Shown: positions 1 through 7,242, numbered from the stretch's first letter. The stretch is 13,431 nt of DNA from Solobacterium sp. (GCA_016284975.1 JAEEPV010000053.1:1-13431), one strand, 5' to 3'. The notes: generated by a model not told the origin, from the sequence alone. Program-made: numbers and translations.

Positions 1-1
1 C

Positions 2-85
2 GAACACTGGAACGTACAGGAACTGCCTGTCAGCAGCGGGCCGGAATACCAGGAGAACGATGACCTATGGCAGGCAATTATCTGA
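2..85 (+). CDS. C-terminal end of an unidentified gene (partial)
   Basis: Of the three forward frames open at the left edge, the one starting at base 2 uses the codons typical of this window (CTG, GAA, CCG, CAG, AAC). It encodes an acidic tail of 27 residues ending at TGA 83-85. The other two frames rely on codons such as AGG, AGA, CGA and ATA, which are less typical here. If correct, the gene overlaps the start of the ACT-domain gene by 19 bases, which suggests translational coupling. The tail is too short to identify the protein. The competing reading ends at TGA 61-63. Confidence 0.4.
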   Translation, partial: EHWNVQELPVSSGPEYQENDDLWQAII

Positions 86-504
86 TTGTACATAAAAAGA
101 TCCTTCCGGATTATCTGGAAAAGGTTATTGAAGCACGGGAGCTGCTGGCATCACATGAAGCCGCAACTGTTACGGAAGCCGTTAAAAGCGTCGGAATCTC
201 CCGGAATACATTCTATAAATATAAAAATTATGTATTCCGCATGCAGGAAGGCGGCGATGACCGGAAAGCGAGTATTTCCGTTAATTTAAAGGATCGGCCG
301 GGAAGTCTCAGCAGTGTGATCCACTGTCTTTCCACCGCCAACGCCAGTATTATCACCATATCGCAGTCGGTGCCGGTTGCAGGTAAAGCTGCAGTCGTTC
401 TGACCATCAATACCACAGCGATGACCAGTACGGTGGAAGACCTGCTTGCCACGCTGAAACAGCTGCCTGATGTATCGTCCATTCACCTCAATTCTATGGA
501 CTGA
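67..504 (+). CDS. pheB: PheB-like ACT domain protein (UPF0735 family)
   Basis: Cytosolic protein of 145 residues, the usual length for the PheB/UPF0735 family of Firmicutes. Residues about 1-58 form a helical segment with a helix-turn-helix-like pattern (TVTEAVKSVGISRNTFYKYK, about residues 34-53). Residues about 70-143 form an ACT domain that begins with the typical D-R-P-G-S-L-S turn (76-82) and includes the I-T-I-S-Q-S strand. ACT domains bind amino acids. In Bacillus the namesake is co-transcribed with prephenate dehydratase, but its molecular role is not well defined. The start at 67 is preceded by AGGAG at 51-55, a slightly long 11-base spacing. The gene probably overlaps the end of the upstream gene and lies 39 bases before the next one. 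Family assignment is firm; the amino acid sensed and any DNA binding are unknown. Confidence 0.85.
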   Translation: MAGNYLIVHKKILPDYLEKVIEARELLASHEAATVTEAVKSVGISRNTFYKYKNYVFRMQEGGDDRKASISVNLKDRPGSLSSVIHCLSTANASIITISQSVPVAGKAAVVLTINTTAMTSTVEDLLATLKQLPDVSSIHLNSMD

Positions 505-543
505 CAGTTTGTGATAAGATACTCATCGAAGGAAACCTAAGTT

Positions 544-1053
544 ATGAATCTGAAAAGCAAACGCATTTTATCCGGAATCATGATCGGTGGTGACATCTTC
601 ATGGCACTCATCGCATTCATGTTGATTTTTGAAGAAGATCTGTTTATTATCGGTGCCCTCATGCTGGCATTTCTGGCAATTGATATCTATCTGACGATCG
701 ACTACATCCGTTCTCTGAAGCATCGTGAAAAGGTAGAAAACAGTCTGAGATCCGATAATGAGAATGCCCGTTTCATCAACCGCAACTGGCAGGAGCTGAA
801 CCGTCAGGAACAGGAAAAGGAACGGGCGCGTGCCACAATCCGTGAACGCGCAAGACAGCGAAAAGCGCAGCGGGCACAGCAGGAGCAGCAGAATCAACCG
901 GCACCACAGCAGGAATCGGTCATGGATTTTGCGCAGGCCGTCAATGCGGTCGCAGAAGCGAAAAAGGAACAAACTGCTGTACCGCAGGAAGAAGATCTTT
1001 CGGATATCCTGACCGGGCCCGCATCCCCGGGCTCACATGAGATGCACGGCTAA
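544..1053 (+). CDS. Two-helix membrane protein with charged, Gln-rich cytoplasmic tail
   Basis: Not recognised as a named family. The 169-residue protein has two predicted membrane helices (about residues 9-29 and 33-55) joined by a short acidic turn (EED). A long cytoplasmic segment follows. Residues about 58-125 are strongly charged and rich in R, E and Q, likely a continuous helix or coiled coil; after that the tail becomes low-complexity with Pro and Gln. Positive residues after the second helix favour both ends being cytoplasmic. AAGGAA at 529-534 is well placed for ATG 544. The stop is 23 bases before the cyclophilin gene, so the two are probably co-transcribed. The function may be that of a membrane-tethered scaffold, but this is only a guess from architecture. 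Confidence 0.7.
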   Translation: MNLKSKRILSGIMIGGDIFMALIAFMLIFEEDLFIIGALMLAFLAIDIYLTIDYIRSLKHREKVENSLRSDNENARFINRNWQELNRQEQEKERARATIRERARQRKAQRAQQEQQNQPAPQQESVMDFAQAVNAVAEAKKEQTAVPQEEDLSDILTGPASPGSHEMHG

Positions 1054-1076
1054 TAAAAGAAGGAGAAATCAATACA

Positions 1077-1550
1077 ATGGTTGTAATAGAAATGGATAAC
1101 GGCAGAATCATCAAAATCGAGCTTGATGAGAGCGCAGCGCCGATTACTACTGAAAATTTCAAGAATCTTGTTCGAAGCGGATTCTATGACGGTCTTACAT
1201 TTCACCGCATCATTCCCGGATTTATGATTCAGGGCGGTGATCCCAAAGGAAACGGAACCGGCGGAAGCGGCAAAAACATCAAGGGAGAATTCGCATCCAA
1301 CGGTGTCAAAAATCCGATCGCTCACAAGCGCGGTGTCATCTCCATGGCCAGAGCCATGAACCCGGACAGCGCCAGCAGCCAGTTCTTTATCATGCATGCG
1401 GATGCGCCGCATCTTGACGGAGAATATGCCGCATTCGGCCATGTCACAGAAGGCATGGATGCCGTGGATGAAATTGCGGCAGTCCCGACCGGATTCGGGG
1501 ACAGGCCGGTTACCCCGGTCATTATGAAACGGGTTTATATCGAAGAATAA
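1077..1550 (+). CDS. ppiB: Peptidyl-prolyl cis-trans isomerase, cyclophilin type
   Basis: A 157-residue single-domain cyclophilin that catalyses cis-trans isomerisation of X-Pro bonds. It has no signal peptide, so it is cytosolic. The signature F-H-R-I-I-P-G-F (residues 42-49) carries the catalytic Arg44, followed by M50, Q52 and the GGD turn. S-Q-F-F-I (101-105) and H-L-D-G-E-Y-A-A-F-G (112-121) complete the active site. The position equivalent to human cyclophilin A Trp121 is His112, as is common in bacterial enzymes and usually associated with weak cyclosporin binding. AAGGAG at 1060-1065 precedes ATG 1077. The gene follows the membrane protein by 23 bases and is probably co-transcribed with it. 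No T-rich terminator follows the stop. Confidence 0.95.
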   Translation: MVVIEMDNGRIIKIELDESAAPITTENFKNLVRSGFYDGLTFHRIIPGFMIQGGDPKGNGTGGSGKNIKGEFASNGVKNPIAHKRGVISMARAMNPDSASSQFFIMHADAPHLDGEYAAFGHVTEGMDAVDEIAAVPTGFGDRPVTPVIMKRVYIEE

Positions 1551-1565
1551 GAATCACAACACTCC

Positions 1566-1594
1566 TATACCCATTCATTTCGATTTTGGGTATA
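1566..1594. promoter_or_regulatory. 8-bp inverted repeat overlapping a possible -10 element
   Basis: TATACCCA (1566-1573) and TGGGTATA (1587-1594) are perfect reverse complements separated by 13 bases. The right arm overlaps TATACT (1591-1596), which could be a -10 element for the gene at 1616, but no good -35 sits at the right distance. No T run follows, so this is unlikely to be an intrinsic terminator of the cyclophilin gene. It may be an operator or an mRNA hairpin between the two genes. Confidence 0.3.
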
Positions 1595-1615
1595 CTGGTA
1601 AGGCGAGAGAATAAA

Positions 1616-1942
1616 ATGAAAAAACGTGTATTCAGTATTACAAGTTTATTGATCGGGCTTCTGGAAGCACTGATTCCATGCATGCTGGGGGCTGTAACGC
1701 TGGGCATGCTGGCATATACCGTCATTGGACGTGTCAGTCTGAGTTCGGTCAGTGACTTCATTATTATGGAAAAGGAAGTCTGGTCCTATATTGTGGAGTA
1801 CCTCGGCGCATTCCTGCTGTTTATTGCAGTATTCGGATGCGGTATGGGTGCCTACGCAGCCATGCGCAAGGAAGGCGGATTTGAATCCTTCGCCGGATTT
1901 ATCCTCTGCGCAGTAATGTCTGTATACTTCCTGATCAGCTGA
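1616..1942 (+). CDS. Small hydrophobic membrane protein, unknown function
   Basis: A 108-residue protein with three predicted membrane helices (about residues 8-36, 58-81 and 90-107) and a short basic N-terminus (MKKR). No catalytic motif or known family is recognised. ATG 1616 is preferred over an in-frame TTG at 1586, because the longer form would add a polar leader in front of the MKKR start and because a purine-rich AAGGCGAGAG lies at 1599-1608. The gene is 65 bases after the cyclophilin gene, with an inverted repeat in between, and may be read through from it or transcribed separately. A strong bidirectional terminator follows directly. Confidence 0.65.
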   Translation: MKKRVFSITSLLIGLLEALIPCMLGAVTLGMLAYTVIGRVSLSSVSDFIIMEKEVWSYIVEYLGAFLLFIAVFGCGMGAYAAMRKEGGFESFAGFILCAVMSVYFLIS

Positions 1943-1945
1943 ATT

Positions 1946-1966
1946 AAAACCCGCATCGCGGGTTTT
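1946..1966. terminator. Bidirectional intrinsic terminator between convergent genes
   Basis: AAAACCCGC (1946-1954) and GCGGGTTTT (1958-1966) form a 9-bp stem with a 3-base ATC loop. T runs on the right and A runs on the left allow it to end transcription from both the + strand membrane-protein gene and the - strand kdpE-like gene. kdpE stops at 1968, so the hairpin follows its stop codon immediately. Confidence 0.85.
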
Positions 1967-1967
1967 A

Positions 1968-2663
1968 TTATTTCCGGATCATCTGATATCCAATACCTAT
2001 ATGCGTAGTGATCAGTTCTTCATCACCGCAGACCTGACGGAGCTTTTTCCGCAGGGAATTCATATATACCCGCAGGGATACAATATCGGAATCGACCGCA
2101 TTCCCCCAGATATGTTCAATGATGTAGGAGTGTGTCAGCACTTTGCCGACATTTTTAGCCAGCAGTGTGAGCAGTTTGTACTCCAGACTGGTCAGATGAA
2201 TCTCCTGCCCGCATATCGTCACAAGATTTGATGCATAATCGATTGTCAAAGGCCCGTTGATAAACAGCGGGTTTTCTTCCCCCTGATTTGCAATGTATTT
2301 CAAACGCCGCTGTGCTGCACGAATCCGGGCAAGCAGTTCATCAACCGAGAACGGTTTTGTCAGATAATCATCCGCCCCGCTGTCGAGTGCCTTGATCTTA
2401 TCACTGTCTTCCGAACGGGCACTGATAATGATAATAATTACGGACGACCATTCCCGGATCGTTTTTATTACTTCAATTCCATCCATATCCGGAAGCCCGA
2501 GATCCAGCAGAATCAGATCCGGCTTATGAGAGGCGCATAAGGAAACCGCCTCCATACCGGAAGAAGCCGTAATGCTGGAATAATCATGTATTTTCAGAGT
2601 TGTCGTAATGAGGCTGGAAACCGGCCTGTCATCTTCAACTACCAGTATCTTGAAATCATTCAT
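1968..2663 (-). CDS. kdpE: KdpE-like response regulator (OmpR/PhoB family)
   Basis: A 231-residue two-domain transcription regulator. The receiver domain (about residues 4-118) has the acidic pocket E10/D11/D12, the phospho-acceptor Asp54 in L-L-D-L-G-L-P-D, Ser81 and Lys103 (L-T-K-P-F). The C-terminal winged-helix DNA-binding domain (about 130-229) contains L-T-S-L-E-Y-K-L-L and ends with the G-I-G-Y-Q-M wing. It overlaps the kinase stop codon by 4 bases (ATGA), so the two are translationally coupled and should form a cognate pair. Its likely targets are the Ktr-type transporter genes at the head of its own operon, since no kdpFABC is present in the window. Direct neighbours and the KdpD partner support the KdpE assignment; the actual regulon is inferred. 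Confidence 0.88.
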   Translation of the reverse strand: MNDFKILVVEDDRPVSSLITTTLKIHDYSSITASSGMEAVSLCASHKPDLILLDLGLPDMDGIEVIKTIREWSSVIIIIISARSEDSDKIKALDSGADDYLTKPFSVDELLARIRAAQRRLKYIANQGEENPLFINGPLTIDYASNLVTICGQEIHLTSLEYKLLTLLAKNVGKVLTHSYIIEHIWGNAVDSDIVSLRVYMNSLRKKLRQVCGDEELITTHIGIGYQMIRK

Positions 2664-4621
2664 ACAGGAAATACATCCTTTGCCTTCAGTGTAAAACGGA
2701 AGATTGCCCCGTGGGGAACATTGTCCACTGCGTATATCTTACCACCGTGTGCTTTGAGTATTAGTTCACATAGATTCAGCCCAACGCCAAGTCTGCGTGA
2801 GCTGTCCGAATAATCTTTCTTCCCGGTATAGAACAGTTCAAAGATACGACGCTTATCCTCATCCGGTATCCCTTCCCCGTTATCACTGACACTGACGGTG
2901 ACCGTATCCCCTTCCCGTTCCGCATCGATCGTGACCAGAGAGCCCGGCGGCGTATATTTGACCGCATTGTTCAGAAGATTGATCAGTACCTGCGTGATCA
3001 GATTGGAATCCATTTCCGCAAACAGATCTTCCGATACATTCCGAATCACAATGGTATGTTCCGGATGCGGCATGATATGACGCAGGCTTTCTGCGATTAC
3101 GTCGTAAACATTTTCTACCGTGATATCCAGACATCCGTTATTTTCGAGCTTGGTCATATACAGAATGTTGTTCATCTGTGCATTCAGCCACATGGAATCT
3201 TCCATCATGTCGTGATAGATCTTTTTCCGGTCTTCTTCACTCAGCTGTTTTTCATTCTGTTCCAGATTCAAGGCATTACCGTAAATAGAAGTCAGCGGTG
3301 TACGCAGGTCATGCGAAATGGAACGCAGCAGGCCTGCCCGCAGGCGTTCATTTTCCGCTTCGATTTCTGCCATCTTTCGTCTGGTCGTGATCTGCTCATT
3401 TTCAAGTGCCATTGTAAATTCACTCAGAATGGAGATAAGAATCGAGTTCTCAAATTCCGTGAACCGCTCATGTCTCATGTCGATTCCGATCACACCAAAC
3501 GGATCCGTTTCGGAACCGATGCTGTAATAACGGCACAAATAGTTCGGAAAATGCGATGTAAATGCACCGGAATGGTGACGGTTTTCTGCGGACCATTCAA
3601 CCGCATCGATTTCTTTTTCGTAAGCAGGACGGTCTACCGTATCATTGTTCAGAGAGTAAATCTTCGGATTCCTGAACGAACCGATTTCATAAAACAGAAT
3701 GTTTCGGTTCAGCAGTTCTACCAGCTGCATACAGGTGATCCGAATAATGTCCTTGCGGTTATCCGCCTGTTCCAGCTGATTGGAGGTATCCAGCAGTATT
3801 TTTGCCTGATAGGCATTTTCTGCGGATTGTCTTGCGATGCCCTTCATGCGGATCGTGATAGAGCCGGTCAGAATCGCTGCCAGAACCGTCACGAAATAGG
3901 TCATCATATAATCCGCGTTATAGACAAGCAGTGTAAAACGGGGATCAATGAACAGATAATTGAACAGCAAAATATAAAGCACCGCCGCAATAATGCCATA
4001 AATGCGATGCGATGTCACAAGGGATGTGACCAGCACCGCAAAGATATATATCGTTATGATATTTGCATTGCTGAACCGGGACTGGTCAAACCATGCCGAA
4101 AGCATGGTTGCGATCGTCATGATAACGATGACCAGAATGATATCCCGGATTTTCCAGGTAAAGGAGTTTTCCTGAACGTGCAAAGCCGGATACTCGGAAG
4201 CCCTTGTATCAGGGATGATATGGATATCCACATTCGGAAGATATTCGGACAGCTGAACCGCTGCCGGCTTCCGAACGGGAAAGAACGCGCTGGTAATACT
4301 GTAACCGAGAAACAGATCTGTCGCATGGATAAGACGGGCATATTCTGCGATCGTCAGAAGAATATCATTGCTCTCAAAAACATAGATCTCAAATCCTTTT
4401 TCCTTTGCCAATGCAATATTCTCCTGAAGGACAGGCTGTTCAGATACTTCTTTCTTTGAAGTACCCACGTAGATTGCAATCGCGCTTTTTGAATTTCCTG
4501 CCGCCATCTTGGAGGCCGCCTGAATGACCCGCTTATTGCTTGGCGACGGGGAAAGACAGAGCAATACAACACATTCTTTTTCTATATTCGACAATGTTTC
4601 TTCCATAACAGATTCCGTCAA
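2660..4621 (-). CDS. kdpD: KdpD-like sensor histidine kinase lacking the N-terminal KdpD domain
   Basis: A 653-residue membrane kinase. Domains in order: a universal-stress-protein-like domain (about 15-150); four closely packed membrane helices of the KdpD/DUF4118 type (about 158-178, 188-204, 208-224, 238-258); a GAF-like cytoplasmic region (about 275-408); a short coiled segment; the HisKA domain with phospho-acceptor His437 (S-I-S-H-D-L-R-T-P-L); and an HATPase domain with N-box N548/N552, D-N-G-E-G-I (580-585) and G-V-G-L-N-L (612-617). Classical KdpD is about 850-900 residues and begins with a KdpD sensor domain carrying a Walker A ATP site; this protein starts at the USP domain, so that part is absent. 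The start overlaps the upstream gene by 4 bases (ATGA) and its stop overlaps kdpE by 4. A potassium or turgor signal is expected from family knowledge and operon partners. Confidence 0.9.
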   Translation of the reverse strand: MTESVMEETLSNIEKECVVLLCLSPSPSNKRVIQAASKMAAGNSKSAIAIYVGTSKKEVSEQPVLQENIALAKEKGFEIYVFESNDILLTIAEYARLIHATDLFLGYSITSAFFPVRKPAAVQLSEYLPNVDIHIIPDTRASEYPALHVQENSFTWKIRDIILVIVIMTIATMLSAWFDQSRFSNANIITIYIFAVLVTSLVTSHRIYGIIAAVLYILLFNYLFIDPRFTLLVYNADYMMTYFVTVLAAILTGSITIRMKGIARQSAENAYQAKILLDTSNQLEQADNRKDIIRITCMQLVELLNRNILFYEIGSFRNPKIYSLNNDTVDRPAYEKEIDAVEWSAENRHHSGAFTSHFPNYLCRYYSIGSETDPFGVIGIDMRHERFTEFENSILISILSEFTMALENEQITTRRKMAEIEAENERLRAGLLRSISHDLRTPLTSIYGNALNLEQNEKQLSEEDRKKIYHDMMEDSMWLNAQMNNILYMTKLENNGCLDITVENVYDVIAESLRHIMPHPEHTIVIRNVSEDLFAEMDSNLITQVLINLLNNAVKYTPPGSLVTIDAEREGDTVTVSVSDNGEGIPDEDKRRIFELFYTGKKDYSDSSRRLGVGLNLCELILKAHGGKIYAVDNVPHGAIFRFTLKAKDVFPV

Positions 4622-5082
4622 TTGATTTTGGTAATGATTCGATTCCCCAGCATCTGCTGAATGACCGGGCTCATGTCATCGCGATAGTAAATATCCAGGT
4701 CACGCGCCTTATCGGACAACATGAACAGATGCATTCCCGTATCATTCGCTACCGGTTCACACGGCTGAAAGGAAGCCCGTATATGATTCATCGCAGCACT
4801 TTCCTTCGGATTTTCTTCATTTCCATCCAGAACTGCAAGATCCATTCCGTTTCGCTGCATCTCAGACAGAATTTCCGATCCATATCCAGTATAAAGAACA
4901 CAGCGCTTTGGGTCGAAGTACTTTTTTGCCTGATGCAGGAACACAACATCATCAACTGCAATCCGATATTTCCGATCCGTCACGATATCGGGATCAATCG
5001 CATCAAACAATCGGTCGATGGCGAAGTATCCGATTACTGCACAAAACACCAGACTGCCTACAGCAATTATCATTTCCAGCAT
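4618..5082 (-). CDS. Membrane-anchored protein of unknown function in the potassium operon
   Basis: A 154-residue protein with one N-terminal membrane helix (about residues 3-22) and a mainly acidic soluble domain. No family is recognised. The soluble part alternates beta-like and helical stretches (R-C-V-L-Y-T-G at 60-66, then I-L-S-E-M-Q-R-N-G-M-D-L-A-V-L at 71-85). That pattern loosely resembles a substrate-binding-fold fragment, but this is weak. AGGAGGT (5091-5097) lies 8 bases before ATG 5082. It starts 20 bases after the KtrA/TrkA gene and overlaps the kinase start by 4 bases, so its production is tied to both transporter and sensor. A role as an accessory subunit, or as a link between transporter state and kinase, is inference from position alone. 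Confidence 0.75.
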   Translation of the reverse strand: MLEMIIAVGSLVFCAVIGYFAIDRLFDAIDPDIVTDRKYRIAVDDVVFLHQAKKYFDPKRCVLYTGYGSEILSEMQRNGMDLAVLDGNEENPKESAAMNHIRASFQPCEPVANDTGMHLFMLSDKARDLDIYYRDDMSPVIQQMLGNRIITKIN

Positions 5083-5102
5083 ACGATGTTACCTCCTCTC
5101 TT

Positions 5103-5747
5103 TTACACACAGAAGAGTTTCTGCAGTACTTCCTGTTTGCCAAGCACCAGCAGTTTCTGACCTGCGTGAAGAATTGTATTGACATTAATGTCCATGTTCA
5201 TGGTTCCGTTCTGAACACCCAGAATATTGATCTGATACCGTTTGCGCACATCCAGTTCCCCAACACGTTTTCCATCCCACTGGCTTGGCACAGCAACCTC
5301 GAAGATACTATAGCCATCGGATAAATCGATATAGTTGGAAATCGTATCGGATCCGTAACGTATCGCTGTCCAGCTGCCAAGCTGTCGTTCCGGGAATACC
5401 ACTGCACTGGCACCGTTCTTCATAAGAAATTTCTCCTGATTTCCGCTGGTCGCTCTGGCAATGATCTTCTTTGCGCCTAATTCTTCAAGCAGCGAGGTCG
5501 TTTCCAGAGAACTGAGAAAATCATCTCCAATTGCCACAATACACAGATCGTAATCCGGAATACCAATGGTTCTCAGAAATGTATCATCCGTACTGTCTCC
5601 AATCTGTGCATCTGTCACATAGGGAAGGATCCGGTTGATCCGATCTTCGTTCTTGTCGATTGCCATGATCTGATGACCAAGTTCATTCAGTTTAATGGCA
5701 GTATACCGACCGAATCTTCCGGCACCGATAATCAATACATTTTTCAT
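5103..5747 (-). CDS. ktrA: Potassium uptake regulatory subunit, RCK domain (KtrA/TrkA type)
   Basis: A 214-residue cytosolic gating subunit. An RCK_N Rossmann domain (about 1-122) has the nucleotide motif G8-A-G10-R-F-G13, acidic D31 at the end of the second strand, and D51 after the third. An RCK_C domain (about 136-212) follows. The single RCK unit matches KtrA/KtrC (about 220 residues), not the duplicated proteobacterial TrkA (about 458). In this family RCK octamers bind NAD(H), ATP or ADP and gate the membrane subunit; in some Firmicutes RCK_C also binds c-di-AMP. The gene starts 15 bases after the channel gene, and its AAAGGAG site overlaps that gene's stop. It could equally be named trkA. 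Confidence 0.93.
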   Translation of the reverse strand: MKNVLIIGAGRFGRYTAIKLNELGHQIMAIDKNEDRINRILPYVTDAQIGDSTDDTFLRTIGIPDYDLCIVAIGDDFLSSLETTSLLEELGAKKIIARATSGNQEKFLMKNGASAVVFPERQLGSWTAIRYGSDTISNYIDLSDGYSIFEVAVPSQWDGKRVGELDVRKRYQINILGVQNGTMNMDINVNTILHAGQKLLVLGKQEVLQKLFCV

Positions 5748-5762
5748 CTGAAACAGTCTCCT

Positions 5763-7115
5763 TTACCCGACGGTTATTCGCTCGGAAGGCATTCTGGGCT
5801 GTACCCGCATGGAGTTGCTTATCATGGCATAGGCAATCGTGAGCCCTCCGGTTCGTCCGAGGAACATAAATCCGATCAGAACAATCTTTGATATTGTTTT
5901 AAGTCCCGGTGTGATGCCTGTCGTAAGACCGACGGTACCAAGCGCCGAAGCACATTCGAACATCGCATGAATTACAGGGATCCGTTCTGCCCCGGACAGC
6001 AGGATTGTCCCGAGCAGGAGCAGAATCAGATATACCGTCATAACCGTAAACGCATTGTGAACGATATCCGGTTCGATCCGGCGATGAAATGCATTCACAT
6101 TGGAGTAGTGACGAATATATGCATGTGAGGATGCCAGCAGCACAAATACCGTTGTCAGTTTCATGCCGCCTGCCGTAGAACCCGGTGCACCGCCGATCAT
6201 CATGAGAATGATTGTGATCAGTAAACCGGCTTCCGACATTTCGTCATATGGCATCGTGTTGAATCCGGCGGTTCGTGGAGTTACCGCTTGAAACAGTGAT
6301 ACCGTGATCCGTTCCGACAGCTTCATCCCCGCGTATTCATAGAAGAAGAAATACAGGAACGGAAGCAGGATCAGGACAAAGGTCATGGAGAGAATCACCT
6401 TTGTCTGCAGACGAAGTCCCTTCCTCCGAAACTGGTTTTTCAAAAGATCCTGCCAGGTCATGAAACCAAGACCTCCGGTTATAATCAGCAGGATCAGAAC
6501 CAGGCTGATCCAGGTATGTCCGTAATAGTGTGTGAATGAACTGAACGGTTCCTTCATTCCCATCAGATCAAATCCTGCATTGCAGAAAGCAGAGATTGAG
6601 TGAAACAACGCATATCCAAGTCCCTTCCACATTCCGAATTCTTTGGCGAACGGGGGAAGCAGCAGAAGCGTGCCCAGCCCTTCGAACAACAGTGTTCCCT
6701 TTAGAAAAAATCTGGTGAAACGAACGATTCCGCCGATCTGAGGCGCGGATATCGCATCCTGCATTGTCAGTCTCTGAAATATCCCGATCCGTTTTCCGGT
6801 CGCAATCATCAACAGCACCGACATCGATACCACTCCAATCCCTCCGATCTGGATCAGAATCAGAATGATCGTTCTTCCAAACATCGACCACTGTGTTGCC
6901 GTATCATAAACAACAAGACCCGTCACACAGACTGCGGATGTCGAAGTAAACAGCGCATTGATAAATGGTACAGGCTGATGGTCTGCCGACGCAAACGGAA
7001 GACTCAGCAAAGCAGATCCAATAAGAATCAGACACATGAATTCAATCAGAATCGTCCCAAATGAATTGAAATGCTTTCTTATAAACTGAACGGGTGTAAA
7101 CGGAACTGATTTCAT
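5763..7115 (-). CDS. ktrB: Potassium channel-like uptake subunit (KtrB/TrkH type)
   Basis: A 450-residue polytopic membrane protein that translocates K+ (often coupled to Na+). Numbering from the upstream ATG at 7121, the four pore-loop filter segments with their glycines are visible: S-A-V-C-V-T-G (62-68), S-A-F-C-N-A-G (177-183), T-P-R-T-A-G-F (281-287) and L-G-T-V-G (394-398). The conserved intramembrane gating segment G-G-A-P-G-S-T-A-G-G-M-K (310-321) and L-G-R-T-G-G (421-426) are present. Length and the single-RCK partner favour Ktr over Trk. Two in-frame ATGs exist: AGGAAGG (7123-7129) is 7 bases before ATG 7115 but only 1 base before ATG 7121, so 7115 is preferred; the alternative adds two residues. 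First gene of the five-gene operon. Confidence 0.92.
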   Translation of the reverse strand: MKSVPFTPVQFIRKHFNSFGTILIEFMCLILIGSALLSLPFASADHQPVPFINALFTSTSAVCVTGLVVYDTATQWSMFGRTIILILIQIGGIGVVSMSVLLMIATGKRIGIFQRLTMQDAISAPQIGGIVRFTRFFLKGTLLFEGLGTLLLLPPFAKEFGMWKGLGYALFHSISAFCNAGFDLMGMKEPFSSFTHYYGHTWISLVLILLIITGGLGFMTWQDLLKNQFRRKGLRLQTKVILSMTFVLILLPFLYFFFYEYAGMKLSERITVSLFQAVTPRTAGFNTMPYDEMSEAGLLITIILMMIGGAPGSTAGGMKLTTVFVLLASSHAYIRHYSNVNAFHRRIEPDIVHNAFTVMTVYLILLLLGTILLSGAERIPVIHAMFECASALGTVGLTTGITPGLKTISKIVLIGFMFLGRTGGLTIAYAMISNSMRVQPRMPSERITVG

Positions 7116-7135
7116 ATTCATCCCTTCCTGATTCC

Positions 7136-7169
7136 TTTATAGTCTTCACACTGTTAAATTTGGATTAAC
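7136..7169 (-). promoter_or_regulatory. Candidate promoter and regulator box of the potassium operon
   Basis: On the - strand TATAAA (7141-7136) is a good -10, but no consensus -35 lies 16-18 bases upstream. At that place a repeat reads GTTAATCCAAATTTAAC (7169-7153): TTAA motifs recur at an 11-base period and also form a GTTAA-N7-TTAAC inverted repeat. OmpR/PhoB-family regulators typically bind repeats with 11-bp spacing, and the E. coli KdpE site has T-rich TTTA half-sites at this spacing. A weak -35 with an activator box would fit control by the KdpE-like protein. This is inference. Confidence 0.45.
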
Positions 7170-7186
7170 GATTTGCCGAAGAAATT

Positions 7187-7211
7187 AAAAAGACGTTAAT
7201 GACGTCTTTTT
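7187..7211 (-). terminator. Intrinsic terminator of the DUF4186 gene
   Basis: AAAAAGACGT (7187-7196) and ACGTCTTTTT (7202-7211) form a 10-bp stem with a 5-base loop. Read on the - strand it is followed by further T and A bases, and it sits 32 bases after the DUF4186 stop. It therefore separates that gene from the potassium operon. Confidence 0.8.
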
Positions 7212-7242
7212 CCGGTATCTCTTTCGTATATATTCATTTCGA

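Noticed and set aside
1..63. Alternative partial reading frame ending at TGA 61-63
   Set aside because: Its codons (CGA, ATA, CCA, GGA) are less typical than those of the frame ending at 85, though the short length prevents certainty.
3056..4459. Long open frame of 467 codons on the + strand
   Set aside because: It lies antisense inside the kdpD-like gene, which has all kinase motifs. Its translation is rich in Cys, His and Arg with no recognisable domain, and it is a shadow of kinase codon usage.
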